This document shows, piece after piece, positions 1 through 8,003 of a DNA stretch of 64,000 nt. The DNA comes from an uncultured Christensenellaceae bacterium. GTDB taxonomy: Bacteria > Bacillota > Clostridia > Christensenellales > UBA3700. Below the pieces are notes generated by a model that saw nothing but the letters and a program-made list of their open reading frames with translations, searched no databases and was not told where the DNA came from. The stretch spans positions 1 through 64,000 of the forward strand of contig CALWKW010000001.1 of assembly GCA_944381365.1 (NCBI GenBank). The letters run 5' to 3'. How positions within the stretch are numbered: the first letter of the stretch is position 1; every line of letters begins with the position of its first letter. Made by a program: the position numbers and the translations under genes.

Positions 1-50
1 AGGTAGAGAAAATACAATATCTTAATAGACATTGCAATACAAATGAAAAT

Positions 51-120
51 AGCGAGAAGGCAAAAGCGAAAGATTGCACAAGCGGATCAGCGGGCAACTT
101 CGCTTGCCTCTCGCTTTTAT
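51..120. terminator. GC-rich imperfect hairpin, possible terminator
   Basis: The left arm at 51-70 and the right arm at 99-115 (TTCGCTTGCCTCTCGCT) are reverse complements apart from three extra A residues in the left arm. The right arm runs into a T-rich tail, TTTTATTTT. This is the shape of a rho-independent terminator for a gene lying left of the window, read on the plus strand. It is strikingly GC-rich against its AT-rich surroundings. No gene is seen in 1-377. Confidence 0.45.
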
Positions 121-146
121 TTTAGCAAGTCAAAGAATTATTCAGA

Positions 147-199
147 CGTGCGCTTGTTGGCTGAGCGAAGCGAAGCCTCTCGTATTATACAAGCGCACG
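147..199. repeat. 11-bp inverted repeat around a GC-rich core
   Basis: CGTGCGCTTGT at 147-157 is exactly complementary to ACAAGCGCACG at 189-199. The core between them contains a second small hairpin (GGCT...AAGCC) and repeats the word GCCTCTCG that also occurs in the hairpin at 51-120. It could be a structured RNA, a second terminator, or the edge of a repeat element. No T-tract follows it. Confidence 0.45.
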
Positions 200-330
200 C
201 CTAAGTGCCAAAGTGGAAATCAGTGAATTGTATAGTACTTAAAATAATTGTAAATATGAAAATATAAATATAAAGTTTGTAAAAAAATTACAAAAAATGC
301 AAAAATAAATCCAAAAATTTGAATAATGTA

Positions 331-360
331 TTGACATATTGAAAAATATTAGAATATAAT
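331..360 (+). promoter_or_regulatory. sigma-A type promoter for the RloA/RloB pair
   Basis: TTGACA (331-336), an 18-bp spacer and TATAAT (355-360) match both consensus hexamers. A GGAGG ribosome binding site follows at 367-371, seven bases before the ATG at 378. Confidence 0.75.
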
Positions 361-377
361 AGTTTTGGAGGTAGAAT

Positions 378-1646
378 ATGTTAGTAAATTTTAAATTCAA
401 AAATTTTCTATCTTTTAAAGATGAAAATAGTTTCACAATGAAAGCTAAAGCAGATAAATCGCATGAAGAAAATCTTATAGATACAGTTGCGGGAAAAGTG
501 TCTAAAGCAAGAATAATATATGGAGCTAATGCTTCTGGAAAAACATCATTTATTAGGGCTATTGAATTTGTTAAAGCTTTTGTATTTAATTCTAATAATA
601 TGCTGAATAATTTTAAAATTGCTGTAAGACCTTTTAAATTTATTGAAAATGCAGATAATATTCCATCTGAGTTTGAATTGACTTTTGTTAAAAATTCTAT
701 TAAATATATCTATGCTTTTTCTTGTACTAAAGAAAGAGTTGTTTCTGAAAGGCTGGATATATTCTATACTTCTAAGGCAACAAATATTTTTGAAAGAAGC
801 AATACAACTGAATATAAATTCAACATTAAAGATGTAAAAGAACTTAGCCAAATTGTTACTAAAAATTTAGATAATAAACTTTTTTTAGTTACATTAGCAT
901 CATGGAATTATGAAAAGGCGAAGCCTGTGGTTGATTATATTCTTAATGATTTGCAAATTTCTTATAATAATAATTCACCGAGTTATAGTTTTGACACTAT
1001 AATAACTAGCGGCGAATATGAAGATTATAAGGCGTTTTGTTTGAGAATATTAAATAATGCCGATTTAAGCATATCAAACATCACATACGAAACTACAAAG
1101 GTAAAAAATTTGCCCAATAATAATGGTTTAAATAATTTTATAAAGGTATTGTCAAATGGCAATGAAGATACGTATAATCAAATTATGGAAACCAATGCGT
1201 ATACTTTTAAAACGCATCATATCATAGAAAACAAAGAAACAAAAAATGAATATGTATTGGCGATTCAAGAAGAGTCATATGGTACACAAGAATTGTTTAA
1301 TATGACAACCTTGCTATATAAAGTGTTTAAAGATGGAAATATATTGTTTATTGATGAAATAGATAGAAGCTTGCATCCACTTTTAGTAGAGTATTTAGTT
1401 AAATTGTTTTTGGATGCCGACATTAATGTTAATAATGCACAGCTTGTAGCAAATACTCATGATACTAATCTCTTAAATCTTGATATATTTAGGAGAGATG
1501 AAATATGGTTTACAGAGAGAGATTATAAATCTGGAGCTACAGAATTGTATTCTTTAGCTGATTTTTCACCTAGGAAAAATGAAAATATTGAAAAAGCATA
1601 TCTTCTTGGTAGATTTGGAGCTATTCCATTTATTAATGGTGATTAA
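378..1646 (+). CDS. RloA-like AAA/ABC-class ATPase (defence pair, ATPase half)
   Basis: This 422-residue ATPase belongs to the group that includes RloA, AbiLi and OLD-like proteins. A Walker A motif GANASGKT lies at about residues 49-56, and the protein opens with the LxxFKFKNFxSF strand typical of the family. A Walker B motif ILFIDEIDRSLHP lies at about 322-333, preceded by a signature-like YGTQELF, and the H-loop-like ANTHD sits near 359-362. In this family the ATPase typically acts as a sensor or dimerisation platform that controls a partner nuclease; here that is inferred from the next gene. It has its own consensus promoter and a strong GGAGG site. The stop codon lies one base before the RloB start, so the two are probably translationally coupled. 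Very AT-rich codon use sets it apart from the core genes further right. Confidence 0.8.
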   Translation: MLVNFKFKNFLSFKDENSFTMKAKADKSHEENLIDTVAGKVSKARIIYGANASGKTSFIRAIEFVKAFVFNSNNMLNNFKIAVRPFKFIENADNIPSEFELTFVKNSIKYIYAFSCTKERVVSERLDIFYTSKATNIFERSNTTEYKFNIKDVKELSQIVTKNLDNKLFLVTLASWNYEKAKPVVDYILNDLQISYNNNSPSYSFDTIITSGEYEDYKAFCLRILNNADLSISNITYETTKVKNLPNNNGLNNFIKVLSNGNEDTYNQIMETNAYTFKTHHIIENKETKNEYVLAIQEESYGTQELFNMTTLLYKVFKDGNILFIDEIDRSLHPLLVEYLVKLFLDADINVNNAQLVANTHDTNLLNLDIFRRDEIWFTERDYKSGATELYSLADFSPRKNENIEKAYLLGRFGAIPFINGD

Positions 1647-1647
1647 T

Positions 1648-2247
1648 ATGCGAAGTGATGCAAGACAAAGAAAAAATAGAAAACCTTTAATTGTTCTAGT
1701 TTGTGAAGGTAAAAATAAAACAGAAACGAACTATTTTAAGCATTTTGTTAAAAGAGATAATCCATACACTTTAAAACCAGTAAAATCTGAGGCAACTGAC
1801 ATAAAAAGCATGACCGAAAAAGCGAAAAGATTATATCGGGAATATGATATGGATAGAAAAGTTGGCGATAGAATGTTTTGTGTTATTGATATGGATTTGG
1901 ATGCGAAAAAATTTGAGAAATATAAACAACTAAAAGAGGCAAATCCTAATATAGAATATATAGTATCAAATCCTTGTTTTGAAATTTGGTTATTATACTA
2001 TTTTACGGGAAATCCAAAAGTAGTTACTTCGTCTCAAAAGGTAAAAGAAGAGATGAAGAAATATGTTTCAGACTATGAAGAGAATATGGATATAGTAAAA
2101 GTTAAAGGTTTAGAAGAAGATTATGCAATTGCAATTAATAGAGCAGAGAAAAGAAATGCAATGCATGATGTAGATGAACTTTATAAGTTGAATCCATATA
2201 CAGAAGTTCATGATTTAGTTACATTATTATTAAATTATAGTAAATAG
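1648..2247 (+). CDS. RloB-like protein, Toprim-like putative nuclease
   Basis: This 199-residue protein matches the RloB/AbiLii family: it opens with the basic stretch RSDARQRKNRKP, followed by LVCEGKNKTETNYF (Glu at residue 20), an acidic strand VIDMDLD (about 79-85) and the family block SNPCFEIWLLYYF (about 107-119). The Glu-then-DxD arrangement resembles a Toprim metal site, so a DNA- or RNA-cleaving effector is plausible but inferred. I placed the start at the ATG at 1648, directly after the RloA stop. An in-frame ATG at 1636 and the longer upstream extension overlap RloA and look less likely. The gene ends in a strong terminator hairpin that begins at its own stop codon. Confidence 0.78.
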   Translation: MRSDARQRKNRKPLIVLVCEGKNKTETNYFKHFVKRDNPYTLKPVKSEATDIKSMTEKAKRLYREYDMDRKVGDRMFCVIDMDLDAKKFEKYKQLKEANPNIEYIVSNPCFEIWLLYYFTGNPKVVTSSQKVKEEMKKYVSDYEENMDIVKVKGLEEDYAIAINRAEKRNAMHDVDELYKLNPYTEVHDLVTLLLNYSK

Positions 2248-2290
2248 AAGAAAAAGAGTAACATTAAAATATGTTACTCTTTTTCTTCTA
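2245..2290. terminator. Bidirectional terminator between rloB and the convergent helicase gene
   Basis: A perfect 19-bp stem (arms 2245-2263 and 2272-2290) with an 8-base loop contains long A/T runs in both arms. It ends the plus-strand RloAB unit and can serve the minus-strand restriction operon. Confidence 0.8.
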
Positions 2291-2311
2291 TTTTGCGGAA
2301 ATAATATATAA

Positions 2312-5206
2312 TTATAGACTCAAACTCAAAAAGCCTTGCTCAAAGCACGTCGGCATAGCAAAAGTTTTTTCGCCTATAGAAAAGGTAACTTTTATATAGC
2401 TTCTGTTTTTGTATATGCTAGTTATAGTGCCTTCCCCAAATTTTTTGTGCAAAACTTTTGTGCCTACGTTTACAGCAGAAAGATCTATTTGAGGTTTTGG
2501 TTGTTCGGTAGGCTTTTGTATCGTCGTTGTAACAGGAGATGAGATGTTGTATTTTGAAGTGATCAAATCAGATTGTTCTTTTGTGTCGGGTTTGTTTTTT
2601 GATGTAGAAGTCAAATCATAGCTCTCATCTATGGCTGCCGCTATTTCGGCTTCCATAGTGGATTGTTGATTATAGAATAGCTTCTCATATTCTTCTTTTC
2701 TGATTACGGTATCCCAACCGCCAATTTCGTCTGAGATATGTTTTTCTATACCTGTATAGGATAGGCTGGAATCTTCATAACGCTTAAACTTGAATATGGC
2801 ATCATTCATAAGACTTGCGTTGAATACGCCGATAGAACAGAGCAGTTCAAAGTCTTTGACATTCAAGCCTGTTACTTTCTTAAAAAGTCCCGGTTCAAGT
2901 TGGGTTATGACGTCTTTTAGAGAGCGTTCACGATAATCTGTTAAATACATAAATACAGGCACACGAGTAGCAAATTTGATAAGTTTCTCTTGAATTTGCT
3001 TACGCATTGATTTATATTCTTTCTCTTCTTCAGATAGTTCTTTTTTCTCTTTGGGAGAAAGCTTTTCGCTTTCTTCTTTCTTAGCCTTTTTTACATGTTC
3101 TGATTTATTGATTATAGTTTCGATATCCGAATTGAGCGAACGAAAACCTTCGATACGCATAAGGGCATCGAGTGCTTCTTTGTTGTTCAAAAGTCTCGAT
3201 AGAGTTTCGTTGTCAACATTGACAAGGAGAGCAGATTCCCATCTTTTTGCAAGCAATGTTGCACTTGTGCCTGCCATTGCAATATCGAGAATATCCTGAG
3301 CATTGATTTGCTTCATCGTGCTTCCGTCATATGCAAGTACGGGCAAAAAACTAATAAATTCTGCTACTTTCTTTTCGGGGTTGCTTTCATCTACATTCAA
3401 ACGGCATGAATAGTCAGAGATTTGGCGAAGAGCTCTATCGAGAGCAAAGTCAAACACATAACATTCGTGCTTTATAATTTGTCTGTTGCCGTTATCGTCA
3501 ATAGTTTCCCAAGGACTTTGTACACGGAAAGCTGCTTGGAAATATGTCTCGGGAGATTTGAGATTTCGAAGCATAAATATGCCTGTCCAAGGTCTTATTG
3601 TTACGCCGGTCGTAAGTTTACCGCAAGATAGAGTAATAGTTTTTGTCTCCAGCGGATTGCCCATTGATGCTTGAACAGGGCGTAGGGCATCGAGTCCAAC
3701 ACCTGCGGATGTTCCTGCACAAACATTTATTTTATAATCGTGATAGAAAGCGTTTTGTTTTTGAGCAAGAAGATTTGCCATGGCATAACATGATGCCACA
3801 TTGGGCAAAAACCAAAGTGTATGTGATAATACATTCAATAGTCTTGTGTCCGAATAAGGCATAGGCGGTCTTTTGTCCTGTCCCAATTTGAGGTCATCTA
3901 TGCTTGAGGGTAAATATGAGCCTCTTATGAGGTCAAGCCATTTTTGCACTTCGTTTTCGTAGACAAATCTCGCTTCTTTACCTTTGCCTTTTGCCGAGAA
4001 AAATACATTCAAGTCAAACTCGTCATATTCGCCTTGAAGAGCAATTTGTCTTATGCTGTCGGGAATACGATAAGTAAGCATAACCATTCGGGGCAATGCT
4101 AAATAAGGGTTGTTTGAACCAATCCAATTTTCTTTTGCTCTTTGTTCGTCAGAATAAGTCCAATTATATATTTGGTCTTCGATAAATTCGCCACTGTTTA
4201 TAGCACGGAAAGGTGTTCCAGACAAAAACAAATAATACGATGTCGATATCGGCAAAAATGTTTCGTTGTAAGCGTTGTCGGCTTCTGTACGCTTATAATC
4301 TTCATAGTCAAAGTCGGCATTTTCTTCTTCGTCAGGGTTTTCAAAGAGTTTTTTTGCATTTTCTCGCCAAGCACCGAAATGATATTCGTCAAAGATAACC
4401 AAATCCCAATTCGTGGTATGTATAAATTCATTTTTGGCTTTTATACCGCCGTTGTCATTAGTGCCCAATAAGTCTTGAAACGAACCGAATACTACAATAG
4501 GACGGCTCTTATCAGCCAAAGCAAACTGTTTGTCGATATTGATATTATTGTAGTGAGCGTCTTTGTTGGATATAAATTGCCAACCTTCAAAGTCTATATG
4601 AGAAACCAAATCTTCACGCCAAGCAGATTCCACAGCAGGCTTAAATGTCAATACGAGTATTTTGTTAAGCCCCATTTTCTTTGCAAGTTCGTATGATGCA
4701 AAAGTTTTGCCAAATCTCATTTTTGCATTCCATAAAAATTTAGGGGATTTATTAGGTTCTTGTTGTTTAAAAGTATTATAAAAAGATATAGTTTTGTTGA
4801 CAGCTCTTACTTGTTCAGGTCGCATTTTGAAAGTAGCTGTACGGTTTTCTTCAGAGATTATATCTTCTCTTAATTGCAAAATAGCAGACAAAACGTCTTT
4901 TGCACCGCAACAAAACCATTCATTTTTATCTATGCCTTCATTGAGTTGCAAAAATCCCTTTTGTCGCAAAATCGCATGCACGTCATGGTCAGTAAAACAA
5001 GTACCGTCAGCTCGCATAGCAGATTCTTTAAGTATAATTTTATAGGGGACACTGCTTGTATGTAGTTGTTCCTTGATACGAGTCTCAACATTTCTGTCCG
5101 TATATCCTATTTTCAAATAACCTTTATGCGAAGCTACTCCCACAAGTTCATAAGCGTATATTGTGGGTGTAACTTGTGGTCTTTGCTTAAAAAATTCTTG
5201 TGTCAT
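2312..5206 (-). CDS. GIY-YIG nuclease-helicase-Tudor fusion, restriction component
   Basis: This 964-residue protein is built from several modules. Residues 15-100 resemble a GIY-YIG nuclease of the T5orf172/MUG113 type (GYLKIGYTDRNVETRIKEQL, ending NEWF). A superfamily 2 helicase core follows: an unusual Walker A AKMRFGKT at 161-168, a DEYH box at 273-276, LFLSGTPFRA near 326-334 and a motif VI-like FRVQSPW. A Lys/Glu-rich charged stretch comes in the last third. The final ~55 residues (VGTKVLHKKFGEGTI...) look like the Tudor/KOW tail of UvrD/PcrA helicases. With two methylase genes just upstream in the operon, four bases apart from the nearer one, it is most likely the translocating and cleaving subunit of a restriction-modification system. 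Its ribosome site (GGAGT) lies inside the end of the preceding gene. Confidence 0.75.
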   Translation of the reverse strand: MTQEFFKQRPQVTPTIYAYELVGVASHKGYLKIGYTDRNVETRIKEQLHTSSVPYKIILKESAMRADGTCFTDHDVHAILRQKGFLQLNEGIDKNEWFCCGAKDVLSAILQLREDIISEENRTATFKMRPEQVRAVNKTISFYNTFKQQEPNKSPKFLWNAKMRFGKTFASYELAKKMGLNKILVLTFKPAVESAWREDLVSHIDFEGWQFISNKDAHYNNINIDKQFALADKSRPIVVFGSFQDLLGTNDNGGIKAKNEFIHTTNWDLVIFDEYHFGAWRENAKKLFENPDEEENADFDYEDYKRTEADNAYNETFLPISTSYYLFLSGTPFRAINSGEFIEDQIYNWTYSDEQRAKENWIGSNNPYLALPRMVMLTYRIPDSIRQIALQGEYDEFDLNVFFSAKGKGKEARFVYENEVQKWLDLIRGSYLPSSIDDLKLGQDKRPPMPYSDTRLLNVLSHTLWFLPNVASCYAMANLLAQKQNAFYHDYKINVCAGTSAGVGLDALRPVQASMGNPLETKTITLSCGKLTTGVTIRPWTGIFMLRNLKSPETYFQAAFRVQSPWETIDDNGNRQIIKHECYVFDFALDRALRQISDYSCRLNVDESNPEKKVAEFISFLPVLAYDGSTMKQINAQDILDIAMAGTSATLLAKRWESALLVNVDNETLSRLLNNKEALDALMRIEGFRSLNSDIETIINKSEHVKKAKKEESEKLSPKEKKELSEEEKEYKSMRKQIQEKLIKFATRVPVFMYLTDYRERSLKDVITQLEPGLFKKVTGLNVKDFELLCSIGVFNASLMNDAIFKFKRYEDSSLSYTGIEKHISDEIGGWDTVIRKEEYEKLFYNQQSTMEAEIAAAIDESYDLTSTSKNKPDTKEQSDLITSKYNISSPVTTTIQKPTEQPKPQIDLSAVNVGTKVLHKKFGEGTITSIYKNRSYIKVTFSIGEKTFAMPTCFEQGFLSLSL

Positions 5207-5210
5207 AATT

Positions 5211-6758
5211 TTACTCCATAGGCTTTATCATTGATTCGATAAAATTAATTTCGTCTTGTGTTAGGTTGTACTTTGCATATAATTCTTCGTCAGTCCAAGG
5301 TTTTGAGAAATCTTGAAGCGGTATAAGATTAAACGATTCTCTTGAAATGTTTAAAGAATGTCTATTGTAAAATAGCAGTGCTCTAAAAAATTTGCATTTT
5401 ATATACGATAAACAGTTTTTCGCATAGTTATAATCATCAAACTCGCCAATCTGCAAGAAAGTTTCTGTACATAAGTCAGATGGTTCACCAATAATAATTT
5501 CCGGAGGGACAGTAGAGGTGGTCATATATGCTTTTGAGAAAAACAGCTTGTATTTATCAATACTCTTGTTTTCTTTGGCACTATTGCTATTGACATAACC
5601 GACAACTCTTTTTGCACCACCTTTTTTGCCGCAAACTCCAAATATTTTAGAAAACCCGGGTTTAAATTCTAGACTTAAATTTGCTTCAGGGTAATTATTA
5701 GGATTATTAAACAAATCGGCAGGGTATCCATAAGGATTTCTAGCCGCAACTATTTCAGAAAAACGAGTTTCACTTAATTTCTGAGATTTTTCGATAATTG
5801 AGATTTGACGATAATCTCTTATTACAGTATCGGATAGTTCTGTTTTTAAATATCGTTCTGAATATATTTTTTCTGAATCTTTAGGTTTGTATATATAATT
5901 TACTTTGCCTATATAATCTTTATCATGTAGGAAATAGCACACTCCGCCATCTAGGTGTATCCCAGAAAAACATTCTTGAGCATCCTCATAATCCATAATG
6001 TATTTAATATGCTTATCAGACATCATTTGTTCTCTAAAATTAATTAATCCCTTTCCACCTTTCATCCATCTAGAAGGAATAATCATACACAAGTAATGAG
6101 GTTTTAATTTTAAAGCTTGATTTACAAATAATTGATAAATAGGTCTTGCGCTATCACCCGTGCCACCACCGTCACTCATTTGATAAGGTGGATTACTTAT
6201 TATTACATCAAATTTCATATTGAAAATCTCCTCGGGGTTAAGGGTATGGATAAATTCGTATGCGTGCGATTCTAAATCGACTGCACGGTCATATTGTTCT
6301 TTATTTGCACCGCAAAAAATACATCTTCCGTCTTTCCATTTATGTGGGATTTTTTTAAATCGAATGTTTCCTTCGGCAGTATCAAATTTACTTACAGAAA
6401 ATTCACTGTTTGGATATTTGCTACAATATACTCCACGGCGTGACAATAGACTAGTCAACTCTGTAATAGCTATACCATATAATTGATTGTGGAATATGTG
6501 GTCTATGCGTTGTTGTAAGTCAGGGAATTGGGGCTCTAATCCTTTTATCAAGCGTTTTGCTATCTCTCGCAAAAACACTCCTGTTTTGCAAGCAGGATCC
6601 AAAAATTTGGTATCGGGATTGCAAAATAACTCTTGTGGCAGCAAGTCCAACATTTGATTTACAATTTCGGGTGGGGTAAATACTTCGTCATTGGATAAGT
6701 TAGCCAAACATGAAAGAACATCGGGGTTATAAACTTTATCAAAAATACTCTCAGCCAT
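5211..6758 (-). CDS. Eco57I-type N6-adenine DNA methyltransferase
   Basis: This 515-residue gamma-class N6-adenine methylase has the SAM-binding motif I FLDPACKTGVF at about 52-62 and catalytic motif IV SNPPYQM at about 188-194, inside the extended block typical of Eco57I-like enzymes (NPPYQMSDGGGTGDSARPIY). A CxxC pair (IFCGAN, about 147-152) might bind zinc. The C-terminal half probably recognises the target sequence. I chose the ATG at 6758, which has a GGAGAG site just upstream and overlaps the preceding gene by 8 bases (ATGGCTGA). It is the only protein in this operon with a complete methylase core, so it should supply the modification activity. Confidence 0.82.
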   Translation of the reverse strand: MAESIFDKVYNPDVLSCLANLSNDEVFTPPEIVNQMLDLLPQELFCNPDTKFLDPACKTGVFLREIAKRLIKGLEPQFPDLQQRIDHIFHNQLYGIAITELTSLLSRRGVYCSKYPNSEFSVSKFDTAEGNIRFKKIPHKWKDGRCIFCGANKEQYDRAVDLESHAYEFIHTLNPEEIFNMKFDVIISNPPYQMSDGGGTGDSARPIYQLFVNQALKLKPHYLCMIIPSRWMKGGKGLINFREQMMSDKHIKYIMDYEDAQECFSGIHLDGGVCYFLHDKDYIGKVNYIYKPKDSEKIYSERYLKTELSDTVIRDYRQISIIEKSQKLSETRFSEIVAARNPYGYPADLFNNPNNYPEANLSLEFKPGFSKIFGVCGKKGGAKRVVGYVNSNSAKENKSIDKYKLFFSKAYMTTSTVPPEIIIGEPSDLCTETFLQIGEFDDYNYAKNCLSYIKCKFFRALLFYNRHSLNISRESFNLIPLQDFSKPWTDEELYAKYNLTQDEINFIESMIKPME

Positions 6759-7419
6759 TTTCTTGCACTCTCCTATAATGCGATACATATTTTTTTAAGA
6801 AAACTCCTTCACTATCGGCATCTTTATCTAAAAATGAAGTTTGAGTTTTTGTATCAGATTCGTCTTTTATCAAAAGCTCAGCAAAAGTATAATCACTTCT
6901 TTGCAACATACTGCCTGTAATAAATGCCCATTCAGAAAATACTATAGGCTTGTCCGTATCATTGCCGTTTTCGTCTACACAGCAAAGAGTCAAAGCATTT
7001 CCGCAAACAATATTTTTTTCTAATATAAATTTGACTGCATCTCTTGTCTGGTCGTTGCAATCGTTTTTGCATACGCTTTTATAGGCCTTGTCCCAAATTC
7101 TAAATAATCTTTCTCGGCAGGCTAATACATTGTCGATAAGAATATCTACGCCGTAAATACTCGATACTGCAAGAATAGAGTTTTTCTCATAATCGAGAGG
7201 ACTTTTTTTGTATTTCTTCTTTACGACATCTAGCTTTCTATTTAATATTTCGACAAGAAAATTACCGTCACCGCAAGCCGGCTCCAAAAATCTACTGTCT
7301 ATTCGTTCGGTCTCTTCTTTTACAAGGTCGCACATGGCTTTTACTTCTCGTTCATTTGTGAATACTTCGCCATATTCTTGCACTCGGTTTTTAGATTTTA
7401 TTTGTTTGCTTAATGTCAT
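6751..7419 (-). CDS. Short N6-methylase-like protein, motif I only
   Basis: This 222-residue protein begins like an N6-adenine methylase: EYGEVFTNEREVKAMCDLV, then a good motif I FLEPACGDGNFLVEIL at about 44-59. No NPPY motif IV is visible, so it is unlikely to methylate by itself. It may be a partner or scaffold subunit for the Eco57I-type methylase with which it overlaps by 8 bases. The start is the ATG at 7419, with GGAGAC upstream; a longer reading frame to 7542 crosses the promoter and operators and is rejected. It is the first gene of the minus-strand operon, under a consensus promoter whose spacer carries a palindromic operator. Confidence 0.7.
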   Translation of the reverse strand: MTLSKQIKSKNRVQEYGEVFTNEREVKAMCDLVKEETERIDSRFLEPACGDGNFLVEILNRKLDVVKKKYKKSPLDYEKNSILAVSSIYGVDILIDNVLACRERLFRIWDKAYKSVCKNDCNDQTRDAVKFILEKNIVCGNALTLCCVDENGNDTDKPIVFSEWAFITGSMLQRSDYTFAELLIKDESDTKTQTSFLDKDADSEGVFLKKYVSHYRRVQENG

Positions 7420-7441
7420 AAATAGTCTCCGTATGTAAATA

Positions 7442-7470
7442 ATTATATGTGCATTGCACATATTTGTCAA
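7442..7470 (-). promoter_or_regulatory. Consensus promoter of the restriction-modification operon
   Basis: On the minus strand TTGACA (7470-7465), a 17-bp spacer and TATAAT (7447-7442) match the sigma-A consensus exactly. The 19-bp palindrome at 7445-7463 fills the spacer, so a bound regulator would block RNA polymerase. Confidence 0.8.
7445..7463. promoter_or_regulatory. Operator 1, perfect palindrome
   Basis: ATATGTGCATTGCACATAT is a perfect 19-bp dyad centred on 7454, inside the spacer of the minus-strand promoter. Its right half TGCACATATTTG recurs exactly at 7478-7489. It is probably bound by the neighbouring XRE protein. Confidence 0.7.
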
Positions 7471-7484
7471 TGTGTACTGCACAT
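7470..7484. promoter_or_regulatory. Operator 2, imperfect copy
   Basis: ATGTGTACTGCACAT is a 15-bp dyad with one mismatched pair, centred at 7477, 23 bp (about two helical turns) from operator 1. It overlaps the region just upstream of the probable -10 (TGCTAAAAT, 7488-7496) of the regulator gene, which fits autoregulation. Confidence 0.65.
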
Positions 7485-7503
7485 ATTTGCTAAAATTGAC
7501 ACG

Positions 7504-7716
7504 ATGGAATTTGGAAAGTATTTTAAAATGTATAGGAAACAAGCTGGATTGACACAGACTGAGGTAGCTGAAAAGCTACACATTAAGCAATCCAATATTA
7601 GTGATTGGGAAAAGAATATTTCAAGACCTTGTTATGAATATCTAATAGAGCTTGCAAAAATATACGATGTAAGTCTATACGATTTGCTTGGGTTAGACGA
7701 GGCGACTTTTCGTTAA
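7504..7716 (+). CDS. XRE-family regulator of the restriction operon, C-terminally truncated by frameshift
   Basis: This 70-residue helix-turn-helix protein (FGKYFKMYRKQAGLTQTEVA, then IKQSNISDWEKN as recognition region) is divergent from the methylase operon and probably binds the two dyads between them. The ATG at 7504 has no Shine-Dalgarno sequence and lies 7 bases after an extended -10 TGCTAAAAT, so the message may be leaderless, as is known for some restriction-control proteins. The frame stops at 7714-7716, but the +1 frame continues from about 7712 to the TAG at 7814-7816 with a typical XRE tail (KELAALIKHLSHKQKGRLKD). One base fewer in the TTTT run at 7707-7710 would join the two. It is either a mutation, a sequence error or a real short protein. 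An earlier ATG at 7447 lies inside operator 1 and is rejected. Confidence 0.78.
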   Translation: MEFGKYFKMYRKQAGLTQTEVAEKLHIKQSNISDWEKNISRPCYEYLIELAKIYDVSLYDLLGLDEATFR

Positions 7717-7918
7717 AAGAAATAATAGCGATATAGATAAAGAGTTGGCAGCATTAATTAAACATTTATCTCATAAACAAAAGGGACGATTGAAAGATTA
7801 TTTGATTAAATTGTAGCCTCATAAGAATGTTTAGGATTTTAATTTAATTATTATAAAAAAATTTTTATATGATTTGATTGAGTTTTTATAAAATTATTAT
7901 GATAAAATACTTAAGGTA

Positions 7919-7947
7919 TTGACTATTTGCAATAGTTATATTATATT
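7919..7947 (+). promoter_or_regulatory. Promoter of the STAND-rSAM operon
   Basis: TTGACT (7919-7924), a 17-bp spacer and TATATT (7942-7947) precede the ATG at 8004. A small dyad ACTATT-TGC-AATAGT (7922-7936) starts in the -35 hexamer and runs into the spacer; it could be an operator. The rest of 7817-8003 is AT-rich with no gene. Confidence 0.6.
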
Positions 7948-8003
7948 TATTATAGTTAACAATTTAGAAAATTTTTATTGCTAAAGATTTGATTGAGGAA
8001 TTT

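Noticed and set aside
1579-1647. Upstream start for RloB overlapping RloA
   Set aside because: The extra residues are not RloB-like and would overlap RloA by 68 bases; the ATG at 1648 sits directly after the RloA stop.
7420-7542. Longer N-terminus for the short methylase-like gene
   Set aside because: The extension runs through the promoter and both operators; the ATG at 7419 has a ribosome site.
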